From the NCBI RefSeq assembly GCF_013294115.1, contig NZ_JABSNP010000009.1:62001-126000 (forward strand): a stretch of 64,000 nucleotides of DNA. The letters are read 5' to 3'. This DNA comes from Hymenobacter caeli (GTDB lineage: Bacteria; Bacteroidota; Bacteroidia; Cytophagales; Hymenobacteraceae). Positions 25,558-32,704 of the stretch are shown piece by piece (the stretch's first letter is position 1; each line of letters begins with the position of its first letter). The notes beneath the pieces are model-generated. The model made no database searches and was not told the origin of the DNA. It was given only the letters and a program-made list of their open reading frames with translations. The position numbers were made by a program, and so were the translations under genes.

Positions 25558-26586
25558 ATGCCCGACCTCACCCCGCTCCACGCCCTCGGCGAATTTGGCC
25601 TCATCCGCCGCCTCCAGCAGAAAATTACGCTCACCCAGCCCGGCACCGTGCTCGGCATCGGCGACGACGCCGCCATCCTGGCCCCCACCGCCGGCCAGGA
25701 AGTGGTGATGACCACCGACCTGCTGGTGGAAGGCGTGCACTTCGACCTCACGTTTTGCCCCCTCAAGCACCTGGGCTACAAGGCCGTGGCCGTGAACGTG
25801 TCCGACATTGCCGCCATGAACGCCCTGCCCACCCAGCTCGTGGTGGGCCTGGCCGTGCCCGCCCGCTTCTCGGTGGAGGCCGTGGAGGAGCTGTACGAGG
25901 GCCTGCGCCTGGCCTGCGAGGCCTACGGCGTGGACCTGGTGGGCGGCGACACCACCACCACCCGCGCCGGCCTCACGCTGGCCATCACGGTACTGGGCCA
26001 GGTGCCCGCTGGCCAGGCCGTGCGCCGCTCGGGCGGCCAGCCCACCGACCTGCTCTGCGTGAGCGGCGACCTCGGCGGGGCCTACCTGGGCCTGCAAGTG
26101 CTGGAGCGCGAGAAACAGGTGTTCCTGGCCGACCCCGAGGCCCAGCCCGAACTGGGCAACTATGAGTACGTGGTGCAGCGCCAGCTCCGCCCCGAAGCCC
26201 GCCTCGATGTGGTGCACGAGCTGCGCGAGCTGGGCCTGACTCCTACCAGCATGATCGACGTGTCCGACGGCCTGGCCTCGGAGGTGATGCACCTGTGCGC
26301 CGCCAGCGGCACGGGGGCCCGGGTGTTCACCGACAACATTCCGGTGGCCAACCCCACGCTCGAAGCCGCCGCCGAGTTCAACCTCGACCCGCTAACCTGC
26401 GCCCTCAACGGCGGCGAGGACTACGAGCTGCTCTTCACGCTGCCCCTCGCGGCCTACGAGAAAATCAAAAACCACCCCGACATCACCATCATCGGCCACC
26501 TCACCGAGAAAAGCGACGCCGTGAATCTCGTCACCAAAGCCGGCCAAGCCGTGCCCCTGCAAGCCCAAGGCTGGAAAGCGTTTTAA
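25558..26586 (+). CDS. thiL: Thiamine-monophosphate kinase
   Basis: 342 residues from the ATG at 25558. It shows LGEFGLIRRL at the N-terminus, the metal/ATP motif GIGDDAAIL, TDLLVEGVHFDL, VNVSDIAAMNALPTQ, GGDTTTT and the late GGEDYELLF, all diagnostic of ThiL in the PurM/AIR-synthase-like superfamily. It phosphorylates thiamine monophosphate to the pyrophosphate cofactor in the cytoplasm. An open frame extends 48 codons upstream but crosses the TACCTTTG promoter and looks non-coding, so the internal ATG is chosen. No other thiamine gene is in the window. A 114-bp palindrome follows its stop by 21 bp. Confidence 0.96.
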   Translation: MPDLTPLHALGEFGLIRRLQQKITLTQPGTVLGIGDDAAILAPTAGQEVVMTTDLLVEGVHFDLTFCPLKHLGYKAVAVNVSDIAAMNALPTQLVVGLAVPARFSVEAVEELYEGLRLACEAYGVDLVGGDTTTTRAGLTLAITVLGQVPAGQAVRRSGGQPTDLLCVSGDLGGAYLGLQVLEREKQVFLADPEAQPELGNYEYVVQRQLRPEARLDVVHELRELGLTPTSMIDVSDGLASEVMHLCAASGTGARVFTDNIPVANPTLEAAAEFNLDPLTCALNGGEDYELLFTLPLAAYEKIKNHPDITIIGHLTEKSDAVNLVTKAGQAVPLQAQGWKAF

Positions 26587-26607
26587 GGTAGCAGTCACCG
26601 GCTCCCC

Positions 26608-26721
26608 TCTGTCATCCTGAACGCAGTGAAGGATCTGAGGACAGCGAAACGGGACGCAGTAATTAATTACTGCGTCCCGTTTCGCTGTCCTCAGATCCTT
26701 CACTGCGTTCAGGATGACAGA
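26608..26721. repeat. 114-bp perfect palindrome (57-bp arms, no loop)
   Basis: Positions 26608-26664 are the exact reverse complement of 26665-26721, centred on AATT/AATT. The outer arm motif GTCATCCTGAACGCAG followed by GAAGGATCT is related to the arm of 15876-15984. Such a long loopless palindrome is unusual because it can extrude as a cruciform and is often lost in cloning. It lies between thiL and a convergent hypothetical gene and lacks U tracts. Confidence 0.95.
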
Positions 26722-26730
26722 AGGAAGAAA

Positions 26731-27105
26731 TTAATCCTCCGGGTACGGCACAAATACAAACTTTGTGAATTCCTCATCCAGCACAAACAGGCAGCAAAAC
26801 TCGTCGGAGTTTTTATAGTTTTCCTCGAAACTATCGATGCCATCGGCACCGATAATGCCTTGCTGGATAAATAGTTCGACGTAGCTGGCGTACACGTGCC
26901 ACTGCAAATTTAGCTCGTCGGCATTCACCAGCAGGCTGCCCAGCGGCACCTCCTGCTTGGCAAACACGAAGATGGGATACTTGCTGATGTCGCGCTTGCG
27001 AATCTGGTACGACGCCTCCTTCAGCGTATCGGATACGGTGGCAAAATCCTTGGTGATGGTGCCGAGGTATTTGCCGTTCAGTTCAGGGTCGTTGAAGTAA
27101 TCCAT
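26731..27105 (-). CDS. Conserved-looking hypothetical protein
   Basis: 124 residues from the ATG at 27105 (MDYFNDPELNGKYLGTITKD). No signal peptide or transmembrane segment; the composition is acidic and aromatic-rich. It ends FVFVPYPED. The spacing of KEASYQIRKRDISKYPIFVFAK and WHVYASYVELFIQ suggests a compact alpha/beta cytoplasmic protein. I believe relatives exist across Cytophagales, but I cannot name a function. Coding DNA is somewhat less GC-rich than its neighbours. It ends ten bases from the 114-bp palindrome and is divergent, with a 47-bp gap, from another small gene of low GC. Confidence 0.75.
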   Translation of the reverse strand: MDYFNDPELNGKYLGTITKDFATVSDTLKEASYQIRKRDISKYPIFVFAKQEVPLGSLLVNADELNLQWHVYASYVELFIQQGIIGADGIDSFEENYKNSDEFCCLFVLDEEFTKFVFVPYPED

Positions 27106-27152
27106 ATAAATGAAACGCGGCTTACTTTGCCGGCGAAACGAGAGCAATTGAT

Positions 27153-27575
27153 ATGACTTGGGAAATCAATTCCTACAAAGGAGCAGGGCCAATTCTATTT
27201 GGGACTCAGCGCGAAGCTATTCGCAGACTATTCGCTGAGGAACCCAATTCTTTCAAGAGAGGTGGATATGAACTAACTGACTATTTTCAAGCAACAGGGG
27301 TTTTCATTATCTACGACGAAAACGATAGTTGTGTAGCAGTCGAATTCACCAAACCAGCAATTGTAAGCTGGCAAGGCAAACAGTTGTTTCCAGTACCATT
27401 GAACGAATTGTTCGATTATGTACGCGAGAGAGATGAAGAACTTGAAGAAGATGAAAGCGGCTTTACTTCTTACAAGAATGGTATCGGTTGCTACACAGAA
27501 GACATTGAAGAACTCGAAGAGCCAGCTGAAACAATTATTTGCTTTCGGCACGGCTATTACGATGCCTCCACCTAA
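27153..27575 (+). CDS. Hypothetical protein of low GC content
   Basis: 140 residues, starting MTWEINSYKGAGPILFGTQR. The pattern GxGPIxFGxxREAIRRLF at the N-terminus resembles a loose group of small soluble proteins with an FG(M/T)xR motif that often sit near toxin or restriction genes; this is an impression, not a match. Acidic patch RERDEELEEDESG and C-terminal FRHGYYD are notable. The DNA is visibly AT-richer than the flanks, and codon choice (AAA, GAA, ATT) differs from the surrounding genes, suggesting recent acquisition. Its stop abuts the stop of the convergent rlmD with no gap. No toxin partner is present. Confidence 0.75.
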   Translation: MTWEINSYKGAGPILFGTQREAIRRLFAEEPNSFKRGGYELTDYFQATGVFIIYDENDSCVAVEFTKPAIVSWQGKQLFPVPLNELFDYVRERDEELEEDESGFTSYKNGIGCYTEDIEELEEPAETIICFRHGYYDAST

Positions 27576-28988
27576 TTACCGCAGCTCCAGCAGCACCACG
27601 TTTTCCACGTGGTGGGTGTGGGGGAACATATCCACGGGCTGCACGCGGGTTACGCGGTAGGCGGGGTCTAATAATTCCAGGTCGCGGGCCTGGGTGCCGG
27701 GGTTGCAGCTGATGTACACGATGCGCGGGGTGCGCAGCTCCAGCAGGCGCTGCACCACGTCGGGGTGCATGCCGGCGCGGGGCGGGTCGGTGATGATGAG
27801 GTCGGGGCGGCCGTGGGTTTCGGTGAAGGCGGCGGTGAGGATGTCCTTCATGTCGCCAGCGTAGAACTCCGTGTTCGTGATGCCGTTAATTTCGGCGTTC
27901 ACGTGGGCGTCGGCCACGGCCTGCTCCACATATTCTACGCCGATGACCTTGCGGGCCCGTTTGGCCACGAAGCTGGCGATGGTGCCGGCCCCGGTGTAGA
28001 GGTCGTACACTAGCTCGTTGCCCTGCAAATCGGCGAAGTCGCGGGCCACTTTATACAGCTGGTGGGCCCCGGCGGAGTTGGTTTGGTAGAAGGATTTGGG
28101 GCCGATGCGGAAGCGCAGGCCTTCCATGTCCTCCTCGATGTAGGGCTTGCCGCGGTAGCACACCACCGCCAGGTCGTGGAAGGTTTCGTTGCCCTTGTCG
28201 TTCAGTACGTAGTTGAGCGACGTGATTGCGGGGAACTTGGCCAGCACCGCGTCCAGCAGCGGCTCGATGGCGTCGTCGGCGCGGTAGCACTGCAAAATCA
28301 CCATCGTCTCGCCGGTGCTCTGGGCCGTGCGCACGATGAGGTTGCGCAGCAGGCCGGTTTGGCGTACTAGGTTGTTGAAGGCCAGACCGTGCTCGTGGGC
28401 GTAGGCGCGGATGAAGAGGCGGATTTCGTTGCTCGGCTCGGGCTGCAACCAGCAGTGCTCCACGTCGATGATCTTGTCGAACCGGGCCGGGGTGTGGAAG
28501 CCCACCACCTCGCGGTTGTAGGTGCGCGAGTCGTCGTTGATCTGCTCAGTGGTCAGCCAGCCGTTGTCGCTGAACGTGAATTCGAGCTTGTTGCGGTAGT
28601 AGGTGCGGGCCGGCGAGGGCAGAATCTGGGCGATTTCGGGCAGCTCGACCTTGCCGATGCGGGTGAGCTGGTCTTCCACCTGCTGCTGCTTGTAGCGCAG
28701 CTGCGCGTCGTAGCCTAGGTGCTGCCACTTGCAGCCGCCGCAGGTGCCAAAGTGCTGGCAAAAGGGCTCCACCCGCAACTCCGAGTACTGGTGAAACTTG
28801 GTGGGCACGGCCTCCAGAAAGTTCTTCTTGGCCTTCGTCACGCGCAGGTCCACCACGTCGCCGGGGGCCACCTGGCTCACGAAAATTACCAGGTTCTCCA
28901 GGCGCACCAGGCACTTGCCCTCGGCCACCATGTCCTGAATTTTGACGTTGCGCAGCAGCTCGGCGGGGATATTTTTGAATTTGCTCAT
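27576..28988 (-). CDS. rlmD: 23S rRNA (uracil-1939-C5) methyltransferase, RlmD/RumA family
   Basis: 470 residues from the ATG at 28988. An N-terminal TRAM domain is followed by the 4Fe-4S ligands in FCQHFGTCGGC (near residue 77) and the fourth cysteine in VEHCWLQP. The SAM-binding domain has LVYDLYTGAGTIASF. The catalytic end is TDPPRAGMHPDVV and YISCNPGTQARDL (nucleophilic cysteine). It methylates uridine in 23S rRNA; related RlmCD/TrmA-type targets are possible in Bacteroidota. It is convergent with the low-GC hypothetical gene, and 32 bp upstream of its start lies an inverted-repeat element. Confidence 0.93.
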   Translation of the reverse strand: MSKFKNIPAELLRNVKIQDMVAEGKCLVRLENLVIFVSQVAPGDVVDLRVTKAKKNFLEAVPTKFHQYSELRVEPFCQHFGTCGGCKWQHLGYDAQLRYKQQQVEDQLTRIGKVELPEIAQILPSPARTYYRNKLEFTFSDNGWLTTEQINDDSRTYNREVVGFHTPARFDKIIDVEHCWLQPEPSNEIRLFIRAYAHEHGLAFNNLVRQTGLLRNLIVRTAQSTGETMVILQCYRADDAIEPLLDAVLAKFPAITSLNYVLNDKGNETFHDLAVVCYRGKPYIEEDMEGLRFRIGPKSFYQTNSAGAHQLYKVARDFADLQGNELVYDLYTGAGTIASFVAKRARKVIGVEYVEQAVADAHVNAEINGITNTEFYAGDMKDILTAAFTETHGRPDLIITDPPRAGMHPDVVQRLLELRTPRIVYISCNPGTQARDLELLDPAYRVTRVQPVDMFPHTHHVENVVLLELR

Positions 28989-29020
28989 AAGGAGCTGCAA
29001 AAATAGCCCCCGGAATGCCT

Positions 29021-29148
29021 GAACCGCAGATTAAGTGGATTTAACGGATAAGAACGGATTTCTTGAGGCCATCTTGGGGCCCTAGGTGGGCCGGTTAGTG
29101 CCTCTCACAATCCGTTCTTATCCATCAAATCCACTTAATCTGCGGTTC
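29021..29148. repeat. Short inverted-repeat element related to the 726-973 element
   Basis: Arms of about 45 bp (29021-29065 and 29104-29148) match with a handful of mismatches and begin GAACCGCAGATTAAGTGGAT. They share the GATTTAACGGAT motif with the element at 726-973. It fills the gap between rlmD and the stop of the large T9SS cargo gene. Its loop contains GGGGCCCTAGG. It could be a degenerate non-autonomous element or a terminator-like structure for the cargo gene. Confidence 0.65.
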
Positions 29149-29153
29149 AGAAA

Positions 29154-32100
29154 TCACTTCACTACTTCTACCCAGCCTTTGGTGCTGGTGCCGTTGGGCA
29201 GCTTGAAGAGGTAGTAGTACATGCCGGCTGCCACGCTGGCGTCGTCGCCCCAGGTGTTTTGGTAGTTGGCGGTGGTGTACACCTCGCGGCCCCAGCGGTT
29301 GAAAATGGTGAGCGTGTTGCCGGGGTACAGGGCCACGTTGTCGATTTCGAGGCGGTCGTTGCGGTGGTCGCCGTTGGGGGTGATGACGTTGTAGAACGCC
29401 AGCGGGCTGCCGAACGTCGCGGTGGCCTCGTTGGAGTTTGAGAGCAGGGGCGTGGCGTCGGTGCTGAAGGCCACCACCCGGAAGCCCTGCGCGAAACCCG
29501 CGCCGCTGCTCGCGCCCGGGGCCCCGTTGGGCACGGCGTAGGCGAGCGTGGTGGCCGATACGGTGGCCAGCAACTCGGCCGGGCCACCGTCGAGGCGGCG
29601 GTAGAGGCGGTAGCCGCCCACGGCGAAGCCCACGTAGGGGTTCCAGGCCAGGGCCACGCTGCCCTGGCGGTAGCTGCCCGCGCCGGCCGTGGCGGTGGCT
29701 TGCAGGCGCACGGTTTGGGCCACGGCGGTGGCCAGCACGGTGCCGCAGCCGTTGGCCACGGAAAGCTGGTACTCGTAGGAATTGGCGTTGGCGTCCAGGG
29801 CGTTGGCGTCGGTGAAGGCGGTGGCGGTGGGGGCCGTGGTGCCCACCACGGCAAACGCGCCGGTGCCGGCCACGCGGCGCAGCACCTGCACCTGGTTGGG
29901 GGTGTTGCCGCCGTTGGGCACGCGGTAGGCCAGCACCACGCGGGCGTTGCTGGTGGCATCTACCGAAGCCGTGGTGAGGCCGATGGTGGGCTGGTCGAGC
30001 AGGATGTTGAGGCTGGACGCCGCCGTGCCCGTGCAGCCGAACGCGGACGTTTCGACCACGCTCAGCGACCGGGCCGGGGCCCCCGACGCGAACTGCACCG
30101 CCACCTGCCCCGTGCCCTGCCCGCTGAGCAGGGTGCCGCCCACCACCGTCCACTGGTAGGTAGCAGTGGCGCTGGCCCCGGCCACCGCGTAGGTGCCCGT
30201 GAAGGCCTGGGCCGCGTCGCAGATAAACGCCGGCCCCGTAATGGTGCGCTGGGGCGGCAGCGGGTTCACCGTCACCAGCACCGAGTCGCGGGCCGGGCAG
30301 CCCTGGACCGTGGTGGCCACCAGGCGGAATTTCACCACCACCGGGGCATTGGTGGCGTTAGCGGCCGTGTACACAGGCTGGGCCGCGGTGGCGCTGCTCA
30401 GGCCGGCGGCCGGCGTCCAGGCGTAGGCGAAGCCCGCCTGGGCCGGGGCCCCCAGCGCCACGGTTTGGCCGGCGCACAGGGTGCGGGCCGGGCCCGCGCT
30501 CACGGTGGGCACGGGGCTGACGGTGACGGCCACGGTGCCCGTGGCCGTGCAGCTGGCGGCGGAAGTAACCGTCAGGGTATAAACCGTGGTGCTGGGCGCG
30601 CCGGTGGCGTTGGCCAGCGTGGCCGTGGGGTTGGCGATGGCCGGGTTGCTGAGGCCCGTGGCCGGCGACCAGCGGTACGCGTAGCCCGCTACGGCCGGGC
30701 CGCCCAATTGGATAGTGCCGCCCGAGCAGATGGTGGCGGCGCTGCCCGGCACCGCCACGGGCAGCGGCAGCACGGCCACCGTCACCTGGGCCGTGCCGGG
30801 GCAGCCGCCGGCCGGGGCCGTGCCCGTGAGGGTGTACACGGTGGTTTGGGTGGGGGCCACCACGAACGGCCCGGGGCCCGCCTGGGTGGCGCCGCCCCCG
30901 GTGAGGGTGTACGGGCCGCCCCCGCCCGCCACGGCCAGGGTGGTCGAAGCGCCCAGGCACACGCTCAGGTTGCCCGTCACGGCCAGCGCGGCGGCCGGGA
31001 GGACAGTTACCGGCAGGGCCACCGAATCGGTGAGGCAGCCGTAGGCGGAGGCCCCCCGGGCCACCAGCCGGCCGGGGCCGGCCGCGCCCCACAGCACCTG
31101 CACCGTGCCGCCGGTGGCGCTGCCCACGAAGGTGCCGCCCACCACGCGCCAGCGGTAGGCCGGGGTGCTGCCCCCGCCCACGGTGTAGGCGTGCGCCGTC
31201 TGGGGGCACACCGCGGCGTCGCCGGCCAGGCCCGTGGGGGCAACTGCCCGCGTCACGGTGATGCGCAGCACGTCGGCCGCGATTTTGCCGTTGCAGCCGG
31301 TGTCCTTCACGGTCAGGGCCACGTCGTAGGGCGTGGCGCGGGCGTCGCCGCAGGCCGAATTGTACACGAACGTGCCCGTCACGGTGCCGGTGCCGGCGGC
31401 CGTGGCCGTGCCCGTGAGGTTGCCCGGGGCCACCGTGCCGGCGTTGCCGTTGAACGTGGCGTTGAAGCCCCCCGCGCCGTCGAGCAGCACGCTGTTGGCC
31501 GTGAGCACCAGCGGGTGGCCGTCGGGCTGGGTGGCCGTGACGGGAATGCTCAGGGCCTGGCCTTCCTCGATGGTGTAGGCCCGCGGGGTGGCGAGGGCCG
31601 AGGGCAGCACCGGGGCCCGGGTGGCGGGGCACATGGCCACCACCAGCTGCAAGTCGCGCCGCGTGGTGCCAATCAGCACCTCCCGCCCGTTGATGGTGCG
31701 GTACTCGGCCACGTCCACCGCCACCACGTACTTGCCCTGCGTGGCCGCGCCGTAGCGGGCCACGCCGGTGCTGGCGTTGAGCAGCGCGAAGTTGCCCGGC
31801 CCGGTGCCCAGCGGGTTGGCCAGCGAGTAGCCGCCCGGGTTGTAGCCGATGGCCAGCGGCAGGGGCGGAAACACCACGGGCAGGTTCGGCCCCGAGCCCT
31901 GAAACGCGCCGTAGGGCGTGCCAAACGAGTACACCAGCCGGTCGCCGTCGGCGTCCACTGCGTTGTTCAGGCTGATGGTGGTGTCGCCCTGGCACACGAT
32001 GGCCACGGCCGTGTCGGCAAACACGGGGGCGTGGTTGGGCAGCAGGGCCGGGGCCATGCTCGTGTACAAGGTCAGGGGCTGGTTGTTGTTGCCGGTGTTC

Positions 32101-32627
32101 AGGTTGGTGACGTCCACGTTGCGGGCGCTGCGCGTGAACACGGCGTAGTAGCCGTCGAACGACACGGGCAAATTCACCACGCCCACAAACTTCTGGAGTC
32201 GGAACGGCTGGGTGGGCCCCGTCACCGTACAGTTCGCGCCCGTGGACGCCTGCAACCGGTCCGAGATGGTGTAGGTGGTGATGTCCATGAAGCCCGGGGC
32301 CCCCCCTTGGCTGATGATGCGCGGGTAGTTGGTCGGGTTCAGCACAATCTGGGCCCCGGTGGTGCGGTTGTAAATGCCCACCATGGCGGTAGCGTTGGGC
32401 GCGGCAGGAGCCGGGGTAGTTGCGGTGGCCAGCAGCGCGTTGTTGTAAATCGTCACCATTATCTCGTAGCGGAACGGCGCGGCGGCGGGCCCGTTGGCGT
32501 CGAGGTAGCGGTAGCTCATTTCACCGCCCAGCAGGTGGGTGGCCCGCGCCGGCCCGGCCAGGCCCAGCACCAGCAGGGCCAGCAGCGGCAGCCATTTCCA
32601 AAAACGCCGGAGTACGGGTGTTGCCAT
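29154..32627 (-). CDS. Giant secreted protein with gliding-motility (type B) T9SS C-terminal domain
   Basis: 1157 residues. A signal peptide (MATPVLRRFWKWLPLLALLVLG, cleaved near PARA) is followed by THLLGGEMSYRYLD, an N-terminal block common in Bacteroidota secreted adhesin-like proteins. The long central part is Ala/Gly/Thr/Val-rich with repeated PKD/Ig-like units (YRWSPATGLSNPAIANP and YAWTPAAGLSSATAAQP are visible near-repeats). It ends NVITPNGDHRNDRLEI, FNRWGREVY, WGDD and GMYYYLFK, the gliding-motility-associated CTD that directs T9SS export. It is likely cell-surface attached or released; the ligand is unknown. The next cargo gene is 77 bp upstream on the same strand. Confidence 0.88.
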   Translation of the reverse strand: MATPVLRRFWKWLPLLALLVLGLAGPARATHLLGGEMSYRYLDANGPAAAPFRYEIMVTIYNNALLATATTPAPAAPNATAMVGIYNRTTGAQIVLNPTNYPRIISQGGAPGFMDITTYTISDRLQASTGANCTVTGPTQPFRLQKFVGVVNLPVSFDGYYAVFTRSARNVDVTNLNTGNNNQPLTLYTSMAPALLPNHAPVFADTAVAIVCQGDTTISLNNAVDADGDRLVYSFGTPYGAFQGSGPNLPVVFPPLPLAIGYNPGGYSLANPLGTGPGNFALLNASTGVARYGAATQGKYVVAVDVAEYRTINGREVLIGTTRRDLQLVVAMCPATRAPVLPSALATPRAYTIEEGQALSIPVTATQPDGHPLVLTANSVLLDGAGGFNATFNGNAGTVAPGNLTGTATAAGTGTVTGTFVYNSACGDARATPYDVALTVKDTGCNGKIAADVLRITVTRAVAPTGLAGDAAVCPQTAHAYTVGGGSTPAYRWRVVGGTFVGSATGGTVQVLWGAAGPGRLVARGASAYGCLTDSVALPVTVLPAAALAVTGNLSVCLGASTTLAVAGGGGPYTLTGGGATQAGPGPFVVAPTQTTVYTLTGTAPAGGCPGTAQVTVAVLPLPVAVPGSAATICSGGTIQLGGPAVAGYAYRWSPATGLSNPAIANPTATLANATGAPSTTVYTLTVTSAASCTATGTVAVTVSPVPTVSAGPARTLCAGQTVALGAPAQAGFAYAWTPAAGLSSATAAQPVYTAANATNAPVVVKFRLVATTVQGCPARDSVLVTVNPLPPQRTITGPAFICDAAQAFTGTYAVAGASATATYQWTVVGGTLLSGQGTGQVAVQFASGAPARSLSVVETSAFGCTGTAASSLNILLDQPTIGLTTASVDATSNARVVLAYRVPNGGNTPNQVQVLRRVAGTGAFAVVGTTAPTATAFTDANALDANANSYEYQLSVANGCGTVLATAVAQTVRLQATATAGAGSYRQGSVALAWNPYVGFAVGGYRLYRRLDGGPAELLATVSATTLAYAVPNGAPGASSGAGFAQGFRVVAFSTDATPLLSNSNEATATFGSPLAFYNVITPNGDHRNDRLEIDNVALYPGNTLTIFNRWGREVYTTANYQNTWGDDASVAAGMYYYLFKLPNGTSTKGWVEVVK

Positions 32628-32704
32628 AAAAAAGTCAGCAGAAGAAGACGCATCTAAAAAAATCTCGCTGCGGCGGGCAAAAAGGCCCCGGCGGGGCCCC
32701 GCCG

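Noticed and set aside
29700..32657. 985-codon open frame on the plus strand opposite the giant T9SS protein
   Set aside because: It is a shadow of third-position GC bias in the real minus-strand gene; composition is Gly/Arg/His-rich without domains.
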